From assembly GCF_004366715.1 (NCBI RefSeq), contig NZ_SOQZ01000001.1:868001-932000 (forward strand): a stretch of DNA of 64,000 nucleotides, written 5' to 3'. This DNA is from Meridianimaribacter flavus (GTDB taxonomy: Bacteria; Bacteroidota; Bacteroidia; Flavobacteriales; Flavobacteriaceae). Both the position numbers and the translations under genes were made by a program. Shown piece after piece: positions 34,515 to 42,335 of this stretch; positions within the stretch are counted from its first letter, which is position 1; each line of letters begins with the position of its first letter. The notes below the pieces were generated by a model. That model was not told where the DNA came from. It saw only the letters and a program-made list of their open reading frames with translations, and did no database searches.

Positions 34515-34560
34515 ATTGTATCGTGGTTTGTTGAGCATTCAAATCTAAGTAAAAAAAATA

Positions 34561-35697
34561 TTAATTATTACTCCAAGCATTAGAATACTTCTTTGCTATT
34601 TTTTTATAGTCATGGTAGTCTTCAATAAAAGTTCTTGCACTCTTACTTATGATTATAATTTTTTCAGGGTTTTCGATAAGGTCAGATAAGGCATTAACGA
34701 TTTGATTAACATCAGGTTTAACATTAACAGCTACTTGGTGTTTTAGGTCATAAAACTTCTCAAACTCTTTTTCGGCTCCAGTAAGCACCACCTTTCCTTT
34801 TGCCATGGCTTCAAGTGCATTGTAGCCTTGGTCGTAACCATAAACTTGATCTAGTAATATGTGGCATTCGTCATAAAGCTTAATATATTCATTGTAAGGA
34901 ATACTATAAGTGGTTTTTATTTCAACCTTATCACCATATTTTTTCTCAATGATTTTTAAGGCGTCAGAAAAATATTGATTCCCTTTTTTAACAACAGCTT
35001 TTGTGTTTACACCATGAAATATTTTAATCTTATCATCAACTTTTAAAGGAGTATATTTTATTTTTTCAATATTAATAGGGTTAGGTATTAATCCTAAATA
35101 ATGTTTGTTGCCTAATAATGGAATGTGGTAATCCATATCAGTTGCAATTACTCCGTTACTATTGTTGTAAATAAAATTGTGAAGTTTTGTGTAGTCTTCG
35201 TTTAGATATTGTAACTGAAATTTATAAAGCTCAAAAAGCGATTTGTCTTCTAAATAAGGACTCATAATACTGTATTCAAATTTTCCTTCCATCATATATT
35301 TCATACATTGATAGTCAATACCGCAAGACAATAAGAAGAGTTTTTTATTTTGCTTTAAAATGCGCTTTAAAAATTTGATTTCTAGTTTAGGAGTGGCTTT
35401 AATAGACGATTCATTAATAAGTTGAACCACATCAAAACCTTTTAGTTTTTTGTTGATTAAAAGTGTTTTAAAGTAGATTTCCCAAGACCCAATATCAATA
35501 GAGGTGAGTCTATAGAAACCAATTTTAATTTTTTTAAGGAATTTACTATGAAAGGAGTGGTCTAACCTAATGTCAACAGGGTAGTTTTTAAATCCGTCAC
35601 CATTACCAACTAGTAATACTTCATGCCCCAAAGCGGTTAAACCTTCTTTTAAAGAATTGTGAAGTCTACTGTATTCACCAATCAATAATATTCGCAT
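34561..35697 (-). CDS. Glycosyltransferase, GT4-like (GT-B fold)
   Basis: The 378-residue protein starts MRILLIGEYSRLHNSLKEGLTALGHEVLLVGNG, a GT-B N-terminal fold. It has a C-terminal domain with IKIFHGVNTKAVVKKGNQYFSDAL near 228 and the E-x7-E-like region HILLDQVYGYDQGYNALEAMAKGKVVLTGAE near 280-310. It should add a sugar to a growing glycan on the cytosolic face. Donor and acceptor are unknown. It is 22 bp from the hexapeptide gene in the same orientation. Confidence 0.8.
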   Translation of the reverse strand: MRILLIGEYSRLHNSLKEGLTALGHEVLLVGNGDGFKNYPVDIRLDHSFHSKFLKKIKIGFYRLTSIDIGSWEIYFKTLLINKKLKGFDVVQLINESSIKATPKLEIKFLKRILKQNKKLFLLSCGIDYQCMKYMMEGKFEYSIMSPYLEDKSLFELYKFQLQYLNEDYTKLHNFIYNNSNGVIATDMDYHIPLLGNKHYLGLIPNPINIEKIKYTPLKVDDKIKIFHGVNTKAVVKKGNQYFSDALKIIEKKYGDKVEIKTTYSIPYNEYIKLYDECHILLDQVYGYDQGYNALEAMAKGKVVLTGAEKEFEKFYDLKHQVAVNVKPDVNQIVNALSDLIENPEKIIIISKSARTFIEDYHDYKKIAKKYSNAWSNN

Positions 35698-35762
35698 AAA
35701 AACACTACTTTTAAGGCAAAAATAAGAAATACCTTTACATAGAGGCTATTTAAACACAATCG

Positions 35763-36590
35763 ATGACTTTACAAATTTTAATCTCAACGATGTTTAGGGA
35801 AAATCTCGATTTCCTAAAGCCAATGTTTTCCAAAAATAACCTCAAAGATTTTGACATAATTATAGTTAACCAAACTATAGAAGATAAAACTTTATCGTCG
35901 CCGTTTTCTAATGTCAAAGTCATTAATTCTTTAGAAAGAGGCTCTCCTGCAAGTCGAAATTTAGCAATAAAGAATGCGACTGCAGACGTTTGTTTGATGG
36001 CCGATGATGATATTGTTTACGAGCCCAATTTAAAGCAAACCATTATTAATGCTTATCAAGAGTGTCCTAATGCTGATATGATTTCTTTTGAGGCTATTAA
36101 TGAAGATGGAAATTTATATACAAATTATTTTCCTGAGGGTATTCATAATAAAAAATCCTTAAAAAAGATTTTTACTTGGGTTATCACGTTTAAAAGAAAA
36201 GTATTTAAAGAGCATAAAGTGTTGTTTAATCACCATTTTGGAGTTGGTTCAACATTTAAAGGTGAAACAGAGTATGTGTTTTTAAGAAATGCTTTTGACA
36301 AAGGCTTACAAATGCAACATAAAGGTGTGACTATTGTAATGCATCCAAACATAAGCTCAGGAGTTTTAATGGGAAGTGATAATGCGTTTGCTGCCAAAAC
36401 TGCATTGCGACAACGCTATCTAGGTAATTTAAGTTACCTTTGGTTGTTGAAATATACTTTGTATATGTGGAGATATAAGTATATTAAATTCAAAGAAATT
36501 CCACATAAATTTATAATAGGACTGCAAGCCATACAACAATATAAAAAGCTAAAAGCATCTGGTGATATAGATAGAATTTATGATAATTAA
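35763..36590 (+). CDS. GT2 family glycosyltransferase
   Basis: The 275-residue protein is GT-A-like: INSLERGSPASRNLAIKNATADVCLMADDDIVYEPNLK gives the donor-binding and metal (ADDD) region near 58-95. It then has a HFGVGSTFKGETEYVFLRNAFDKG segment as in GT2 acceptor domains. It has no membrane span. It overlaps the FdtA gene by 11 bp, so the two are coupled and it may transfer the dideoxyamino sugar; that link is inference. Confidence 0.8.
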   Translation: MTLQILISTMFRENLDFLKPMFSKNNLKDFDIIIVNQTIEDKTLSSPFSNVKVINSLERGSPASRNLAIKNATADVCLMADDDIVYEPNLKQTIINAYQECPNADMISFEAINEDGNLYTNYFPEGIHNKKSLKKIFTWVITFKRKVFKEHKVLFNHHFGVGSTFKGETEYVFLRNAFDKGLQMQHKGVTIVMHPNISSGVLMGSDNAFAAKTALRQRYLGNLSYLWLLKYTLYMWRYKYIKFKEIPHKFIIGLQAIQQYKKLKASGDIDRIYDN

Positions 36591-36975
36591 GCTTATAGAC
36601 ATTCCAAAAATAGAAGACCCAAGAGGAAACCTTTCAGTTATTGAAAAAAACTGTGTGCCTTTTGAGATAAAACGTGTGTATTATTTATATGATGTGCCAA
36701 GCGGAGCATATAGAGGAGGACACTCTCACAAAGAGCAATTAGAATTTTTAGTGGCCTTGAGTGGAAGTTTTGAGGTTATTTTAGATAATGGAACAGATAA
36801 ACACAGAGTTATGCTTAATAAACCTAATCAAGGACTTTTGATTTCTAGTGGAGTTTGGAGAGAACTTGAGAATTTTTCATCTGGAGCAGTATGTTTGGTC
36901 TTGTCTTCTGGTGAGTTTGATGAGGCTGATTATATAAGAGATTACGATACATTTAAATTATCTAAAAATCCTTAG
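36580..36975 (+). CDS. fdtA: dTDP-4-oxo-6-deoxyglucose 3,4-ketoisomerase (FdtA-type cupin)
   Basis: The 131-residue single-cupin protein starts LIDIPKIEDPRGNLSVIEKNCVPFEIKRVYYLYDVPSG and has the active-site segment YRGGHSHKEQ near 44-53, where His residues act in ketoisomerisation. FdtA makes the 3-keto sugar that FdtB aminates; QdtA and TylIa are close relatives. Its partner aminotransferase is 6 kb away at 29363. Its 3' end overlaps the convergent GT2 gene by 18 bp. Confidence 0.87.
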   Translation: MIIKLIDIPKIEDPRGNLSVIEKNCVPFEIKRVYYLYDVPSGAYRGGHSHKEQLEFLVALSGSFEVILDNGTDKHRVMLNKPNQGLLISSGVWRELENFSSGAVCLVLSSGEFDEADYIRDYDTFKLSKNP

Positions 36976-37896
36976 GTCAATAAATCGCTGTATTAAATTT
37001 CTGCATTTTAAAATTAAAATAACAATCCATTTAGGTAATGCCAATAGAAGTTTTTGGAGATTACTAATACTGTTATAGTCAATGTGTGACTTTATATCTT
37101 TTTCAAGGGCTTTTTCGCCTTCAATTTTGTACTGTAAAGCCATTGAAACCCAATTCAGGTTAATGTAGTTTTTTAAATCAATATTGTTTTTAGTAGCTTC
37201 GTCATAGGTAGAAAAATCAATGTGTTTTCTAGCGCTTAGTTTAGTTTTTGTGATTTTATTTTGAGCATTTAATAAATGTATTGCACTCACTTTGTTGTAA
37301 AAAGCAACAGGTAATTTAAGAGCAATTCTTATCCATAAATCAGTATCTTCACCAGAGTTAAGAGACTCATTAAAACATCCCACTTTTTCAAAAGTTGTTT
37401 TAGGAATCATAACTGCTGAGGTCCAAGCTATACTATTGGCTAAACTGCTTTTAAAATAATTGTCAACTATACCTTTCCAGTTGTTTTCTTGAGGTATGTT
37501 TTTATATATTGATTTTAGATTAATTCCGTTTTTACGTTTTGTGTATGCTTTAGCGTAAAGGCCACAATCAGGGAATTTTTCATAGAGTAATTTTAAATCC
37601 TCTAGATGATGACTCTTCCAGTGGTCGTCGGCATCAAGTAAAACGATAAGGTTAGATTTTGCATGCTTAATTCCATAATTTCTAGCATACGAAACACCTC
37701 TGTTTTCAATACTATAAACCGTAATTCTATCATCATTTATTTTGATTGCCTCTTCTAAACTTTTATCAGTAGAGCCATCATTCACTACAACAACTTCAAA
37801 GTTGTTATACGATTGATTAATTACACTTTTTAAGGTTTGCGCAATGTGCTTTTCCTTATTGTAAAGTGGTATTACTATTGAGAAATAGGGTGTCAT
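36958..37896 (-). CDS. GT2 family glycosyltransferase
   Basis: The 312-residue GT-A enzyme has FSIVIPLYNKEKHIAQTLKSVINQSYNNFEVVVVNDGSTD at the start, the metal site VLLDADDHWK near 90 and SGEDTDLWIRIALKL near 180-195. The C-terminus has a short amphipathic or membrane-associated segment. Donor and acceptor are unknown. It lies 3 bp after the next minus-strand GT2 gene, so they form a pair. Confidence 0.87.
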   Translation of the reverse strand: MTPYFSIVIPLYNKEKHIAQTLKSVINQSYNNFEVVVVNDGSTDKSLEEAIKINDDRITVYSIENRGVSYARNYGIKHAKSNLIVLLDADDHWKSHHLEDLKLLYEKFPDCGLYAKAYTKRKNGINLKSIYKNIPQENNWKGIVDNYFKSSLANSIAWTSAVMIPKTTFEKVGCFNESLNSGEDTDLWIRIALKLPVAFYNKVSAIHLLNAQNKITKTKLSARKHIDFSTYDEATKNNIDLKNYINLNWVSMALQYKIEGEKALEKDIKSHIDYNSISNLQKLLLALPKWIVILILKCRNLIQRFIDLRIFR

Positions 37897-37899
37897 AAA

Positions 37900-38787
37900 T
37901 TATGCTAAGTATTTATAACACATATAAGATATGCGATAGGTTTGAAGCAATGTAATTGACGGGTTGTTGCTTAACAAGTTTTGTCTCATTATTTTTTTGA
38001 AAAGCTTAAAAAATAAAGCAAAAATATAATGAAGATAAAAACGTTTTAAGTTTAGAAATAGAGCAAGTAAGTTGTTATCATGTTTAATGTTTTTGTTTTC
38101 TTGGTCTAGTTTAAGTAATGTTTCAGCAGCAAGTTCTTTTTTTGTTAGATAAGTATCGCTTTTTTCAATTCCTAAATGATAGACTTCGTTATTTATGTGA
38201 TAAACGCTAATGTTGTTTTCTTTAAGTAATGCACCAAAGTAGTTGTCAAAGCCATAGCCTTCATCTTTAATTTTTAAATGTATGTGATTAAAGCAAGTTT
38301 TAGTAATTAAAAAATTTGCAGAAATGATGACTTTATAAGGTGTTCTATTTCTAATTTGAGCATCGACTTCTTCATGTTTTTTTCCATATTTCCATCGCAA
38401 CATGAATTGTGGCTCTGGTGTTGTTTTGTAATAAGCAAAACCACCATAAATAGCTTTGTATTCTTTGTTTAAGAACTCTAAATATTTTGAAATAAAATCA
38501 TCGCTTTTTGGTAAAACATCAGCATCCAAAAATAAAAGCCATTCAAATTTGGCTTTTGAGCTTAGCAGTTGACGGGTTTTTACTCTTCCATTATTAACTT
38601 CAGAAACAATTAAATTGGTATATGGTAAGTTGTTAATTTGTAAATTTTTTTTGGTATAACTCTCTTTTGAAGCATCATCAATACAAATAATTTCAAAAGC
38701 AACATTGACTTTAGTTAATTGACTATGAAGCCTGTTCACTAAGTCAACAATGTTATAATTATATATAGGAATTAATACCGAAATCAT
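37900..38787 (-). CDS. GT2 family glycosyltransferase
   Basis: The 295-residue GT-A enzyme starts MISVLIPIYNYNIVDLVNRLHSQL. It has the donor site ICIDDASKE near 35, RVKTRQLLSSKAKFEWLLFLDADVLPKS (LDAD metal site near 93) and a late DEGYGFDNYFGALLKEN acceptor segment near 185-202. It is the first gene of a two-gene minus-strand unit. The sugar is unknown. Confidence 0.86.
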   Translation of the reverse strand: MISVLIPIYNYNIVDLVNRLHSQLTKVNVAFEIICIDDASKESYTKKNLQINNLPYTNLIVSEVNNGRVKTRQLLSSKAKFEWLLFLDADVLPKSDDFISKYLEFLNKEYKAIYGGFAYYKTTPEPQFMLRWKYGKKHEEVDAQIRNRTPYKVIISANFLITKTCFNHIHLKIKDEGYGFDNYFGALLKENNISVYHINNEVYHLGIEKSDTYLTKKELAAETLLKLDQENKNIKHDNNLLALFLNLKRFYLHYIFALFFKLFKKIMRQNLLSNNPSITLLQTYRISYMCYKYLA

Positions 38788-38874
38788 TGATACATAAAAA
38801 TAGAGTTTAAAAATACATTTTTTTAAAGCTTTAAATAAGGCTTTAACTGAAAAGGTTTAAATTGCAACTGAAAA

Positions 38875-39711
38875 ATGTTTTTTATGGGAGTTCTAAGTAC
38901 TGAGGAAATTTCAAAGCTTATTTATAATAAAATTCTTGAGGAAAAAGATGAAATAAAGAAATCCTATTTAACTTCAAAAGAGCAAATAGGGTACTTTTTT
39001 ATTGATGATTTGTTACCTGAGAATTTAGTAAAAGAATGTTTTAAGGTTTTTCCTGATAAGTCTGAAATGAAATGTCTTAAGAGCATTAGAGAATATAAGT
39101 ATGTGTCTGCGCAAATGAATAAGCACAATCAGCTTTTAGAAAATGTTATCTATGCGTTTCAAGACAAAAGAGTAGTTGAGTTAATTGGTGAAATTTGTGG
39201 TATAAATTCTTTATATGCAGACGAGTCTCTTTATGCAGGTGGTTTATCATTAATGGCAAAGGACAATTTTTTAAATCCGCATTTAGATAATTCTCACGAT
39301 GCTGAACGTGAACGCTGGAGAGTACTTAATTTATTATATTATGTAACTCCTGATTGGGATAAAGAAAATGGTGGGCATCTTGAACTTTGGCCTAATGGAC
39401 CTAAGAAAGAACCAATACTTATAGAAAGTAAATTTAACAGGTTAGCAGTTATGGCTACTCATGATTTATCATGGCATTCAGTTAATCAAGTAACTGTTGA
39501 TAGAAGTAGATGTTGTATATCAAACTATTATTTTAGCGATGAGTCGTTAAAGAAGACTGATAAATTTCATGTCACAAAATTTAGAGGAAGACCAGGAGAT
39601 ACACTTAAAAATATTGTTTTAGATATAGATGCAAGTATGAGAATGTTTGTTAGAAAAGTATTTAAAAAAGGAATTAGAAAAAACCCTCATATTTATAAAA
39701 AAGATAATTAA
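38875..39711 (+). CDS. 2-oxoglutarate/Fe(II)-dependent oxygenase
   Basis: The 278-residue protein has the double-stranded beta-helix iron site: His136 and Asp138 in LNPHLDNSHD, His201 in LSWHSVNQV and Arg210 for 2-oxoglutarate. The segment LLYYVTPDWDKENGGHLELWP between them is typical of prolyl-4-hydroxylase-like members. It likely hydroxylates a small molecule, sugar or protein; the setting in a polysaccharide locus hints at glycan tailoring, but this is inference. An ATG at 38884 (MGVLSTEE) is an alternative start. Confidence 0.8.
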   Translation: MFFMGVLSTEEISKLIYNKILEEKDEIKKSYLTSKEQIGYFFIDDLLPENLVKECFKVFPDKSEMKCLKSIREYKYVSAQMNKHNQLLENVIYAFQDKRVVELIGEICGINSLYADESLYAGGLSLMAKDNFLNPHLDNSHDAERERWRVLNLLYYVTPDWDKENGGHLELWPNGPKKEPILIESKFNRLAVMATHDLSWHSVNQVTVDRSRCCISNYYFSDESLKKTDKFHVTKFRGRPGDTLKNIVLDIDASMRMFVRKVFKKGIRKNPHIYKKDN

Positions 39712-40601
39712 TCGAACTGTTTTTTATTTCCTTCAAATTTTAAATAGGGATTATCTAAAACATATGCTTTGCGGTTTCTTTTTAGTTTAGATCTGTAGTC
39801 ATGGTCTAGCACATGAAAGTAATACATTTGCTTTACCCAATTGGCATTTTTAAATATGCGTTGATTTTCAAAAAAACGATGATAAGATATGTTTCTGTAA
39901 GGGTTAATATCATTAAACTCTTTTATGGCCAACAATTCACCGCATTTGTCATTGTGATGAGGCATAAAAATATCATCAAAATAAACATGTGTAAGCGGTA
40001 AAAAACTATGGGCTTTAGCAGTGAAAAGTTCTAAAACTTCTTTGGTAGAACTATAATAATCAACATCAACAGATATAAACCCGATAGGACAGTCTTCAGA
40101 TAATGATTTTTTAAACGTTTCCAATGTGTCTTTTATTGGACCATAAATCAGCTTTGCTTTTCCGTTTGTTTTTTCTTCTAGTGCAGCTTTGTTCATTGGA
40201 AAATCGCCAGTGTTGTAGTATTCAGGGTGATCTCTAAAGTCGACAGGGTCAGGCATTCCAGTTCCTGTGTCGAAGCCATAAATATCAACATTAATACCTG
40301 TGGATTTTGTCACTTTTTTTGCAATTTCAATCATGTTCATTAATCCACCTCCATTAGCTACACCAAATTCAATTACAGAAATAGTGGTGAAGCCTAGTTT
40401 TTTGGCACTAATTGCAGCTTCTAAAATGCCATAGGCATATTGAGGACGTATAACTAAATCATAAGCTACTTTTTTTCTAAAAGAACCAAAAAGAAAAACA
40501 AAAAGCGCAATTAGGTTTAAATGTAATGGCTCAGATAAACGTTGTTTAAAGAGTTTATTCCATTGATGTTTTTTAGTAAGTCTTTTGGTTAAGTAACTCA
40601 T
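39708..40601 (-). CDS. TylF/MycF-like SAM-dependent methyltransferase
   Basis: The 297-residue protein has a motif I region TISVIEFGVANGGGLMNMIEIA near 75-96. DIYGFDTGTGMPDPVDFRDHPEYY near 107-130 and PIGFISVDVDYYSSTKEVLELF near 175-196 follow; the Asp-rich element is a metal site like those of sugar O-methyltransferases of the TylF/MycF group. Its role is likely O-methylation of a sugar in this locus. It overlaps the convergent oxygenase gene by four bases at the 3' ends. Confidence 0.72.
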   Translation of the reverse strand: MSYLTKRLTKKHQWNKLFKQRLSEPLHLNLIALFVFLFGSFRKKVAYDLVIRPQYAYGILEAAISAKKLGFTTISVIEFGVANGGGLMNMIEIAKKVTKSTGINVDIYGFDTGTGMPDPVDFRDHPEYYNTGDFPMNKAALEEKTNGKAKLIYGPIKDTLETFKKSLSEDCPIGFISVDVDYYSSTKEVLELFTAKAHSFLPLTHVYFDDIFMPHHNDKCGELLAIKEFNDINPYRNISYHRFFENQRIFKNANWVKQMYYFHVLDHDYRSKLKRNRKAYVLDNPYLKFEGNKKQFD

Positions 40602-40736
40602 GTGGATAATTATAATGTTTCAAAACTAAACAATAATTTATATTTTGATATAGAGTTTTGAAATTGAATTTCAATTAGGATAAAGTTCAATAGAAAAATC
40701 TGGATGGTTTGGTCGATTGTTTAAGTGGCTTGGTTT

Positions 40737-41474
40737 TTAGGATTTTGAAACAACTAAAACGGTTTCAGGTTTAAAACCATTTCTTATTGATTCACTGGAG
40801 TTTTCAAAAGTTAGTATGTCAACTTTAAAACCTACATCTTCCAGTCTTTTTACTAATCCATTTACTGAGTATACTCTAACATGATCTTCTTGTCCAAAAT
40901 GCTCTTTTCTTGCCTCTTCAGTAGTGATTGAATAATCTTCATAAATAGCACCTTCTTTAAAAGGAGTTTGTATGAAAGCTTTTCCTTTGGGCTTTAAAAC
41001 TCTATAAATTTCTGACATCGCCTTTTTATCATCAATAATATGTTCAAGTATATGGTAGCAAATTATAGTGTCAAACATATAATTTTTGCAAGAAATGTTG
41101 GTAATATCAAAATTATAGTCAGCAATAAACTGGTTCTCAAAATCAGAACTGTAATAGTGTATTGAAGGATTAGATTTTAATTTTCGGTATATGTTTCTTG
41201 AAGGCGAAAAATGTAACACATTACCTTTAATGGCTTTGTTTGCTTCCAGTAAGTGCCATAGCCTTCTGTTTCTTGACAAACTACCACAAAACGGACAGAT
41301 TAAATCTCTGCCATTATAGTTAACAAAAGCGCTTAGGTTGTTGGAACATACATTACACTGAAATTTTTTTCCGCGATAAAACAAACCATAAAAGCGTCTA
41401 AAAACGAGCTCGTTTTTAAACAAGAACCTTTTGGGTACAATACGTTTTAGGATTTTTTTTAGGCAGTTATACAC
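40737..41474 (-). CDS. SAM methyltransferase with N-terminal zinc-ribbon-like module
   Basis: The 245-residue protein has two CxxC pairs near 39-78 (FQCNVCSNNL, ICPFCGSLSRNRRLW), suggesting a zinc ribbon. A class I methyltransferase core follows: VLHFSPSRNIYRKL, FDTIICYHILEHIIDDKKAMSEIYRVLKPKGKAFIQTPF. The substrate is unknown; its place at the right edge of the polysaccharide locus suggests a sugar or lipid. Its start overlaps the end of ftsE by eight bases. Confidence 0.78.
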   Translation of the reverse strand: MYNCLKKILKRIVPKRFLFKNELVFRRFYGLFYRGKKFQCNVCSNNLSAFVNYNGRDLICPFCGSLSRNRRLWHLLEANKAIKGNVLHFSPSRNIYRKLKSNPSIHYYSSDFENQFIADYNFDITNISCKNYMFDTIICYHILEHIIDDKKAMSEIYRVLKPKGKAFIQTPFKEGAIYEDYSITTEEARKEHFGQEDHVRVYSVNGLVKRLEDVGFKVDILTFENSSESIRNGFKPETVLVVSKS

Positions 41475-42150
41475 GTCTTTGCACTACTTCAAATACTTTG
41501 TTCTCATCACACTTTAAAGTTTTGCTAGGATATTTTAGCAATAAAGCATAATCGTGAGTAGCCATTAAAATAGTATTTCCGTTTTTGTTGATTTCCTGCA
41601 AAACTTCCATAACCTCAATACTGGTTTGAGGATCAAGATTTCCTGTTGGCTCGTCGGCAAGTATAAGTTCAGGATCGTTTAAAAGTGCTCTAGCAATAGC
41701 AATACGTTGTTGTTCACCACCAGAAAGCTCATGAGGGAACTTAAATCCTTTGGTTTTCATACCTACTTTATCCAGCACTTTTTCTATACGTTCTTTAATT
41801 TCGGTTTTGTCTTTCCAGCCTGTAGCTTTTAAAACAAACTCTAGGTTTCCGTTTACAGTTCTATCAGGTAACAATTTAAAATCTTGAAAAACAATACCTA
41901 GTTTTCTTCTTAAAAAAGGAATGTCTTTCTCTTTAAGTGTTCTTAAGTCAAAATCTACAATAGAACCTTCGCCTTTTGTAAGGTGCAAGTCGCCATAAAG
42001 CGTTTTCATAAAACTACTTTTTCCGCTTCCGGTTTTACCAATAAGATAAACAAAATCACCTTTAACCATTTCAAAATTCACATCGCTCAACACCATACTG
42101 TCTCCTTGGTATATAGAGACATCTTTTAATTGTAAAATAGTTTCAGACAT
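41467..42150 (-). CDS. ftsE: Cell-division ABC transporter ATP-binding protein FtsE
   Basis: The 227-residue ATPase has Walker A GKTGSGKSS (38-46), signature LSGGEQQRIAIARAL near 143, and Walker B LILADEPTGNLDP near 165, with the H-loop MATHD near 197. The FtsE-type features VFQDFKLLPDRTVNGNLEF and EIDVQ-like C-terminus are close to FtsE/LolD; FtsE is the more common call in Bacteroidota. It would act with FtsX on peptidoglycan hydrolases, but no FtsX lies in the window. It is downstream-coupled to a methyltransferase gene. Confidence 0.8.
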   Translation of the reverse strand: MSETILQLKDVSIYQGDSMVLSDVNFEMVKGDFVYLIGKTGSGKSSFMKTLYGDLHLTKGEGSIVDFDLRTLKEKDIPFLRRKLGIVFQDFKLLPDRTVNGNLEFVLKATGWKDKTEIKERIEKVLDKVGMKTKGFKFPHELSGGEQQRIAIARALLNDPELILADEPTGNLDPQTSIEVMEVLQEINKNGNTILMATHDYALLLKYPSKTLKCDENKVFEVVQRRV

Positions 42151-42286
42151 TTAAGAGTAGTTTTTATTTAAGTGCTGTAAATGTATTATTTTAATAACAC
42201 TTTTAAAAGGCTGCAATTATAAACTCCCAAATATTTTTTTTAGTATTTAATAACTTCTTTATAATTATAAATAATTTCTGGCGTTA

Positions 42287-42311
42287 TAAATTTGATATTG
42301 ATTTATCTTTG
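42287..42311 (+). promoter_or_regulatory. Two candidate -7 boxes before the TPR gene
   Basis: TAAATTTG (42287-42294) and TATCTTTG (42304-42311) both match TAnnTTTG. The second lies 24 bp before the chosen ATG at 42336. Which is used cannot be decided from sequence. Confidence 0.4.
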
Positions 42312-42335
42312 AACATCAACAAAACAACGAACTTA

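Noticed and set aside
41467-42150. LolD as alternative identity of the ATPase
   Set aside because: The motifs do not exclude LolD, but no LolC/E gene adjoins and the FtsE-type sequence fits better; kept as FtsE with reduced confidence.
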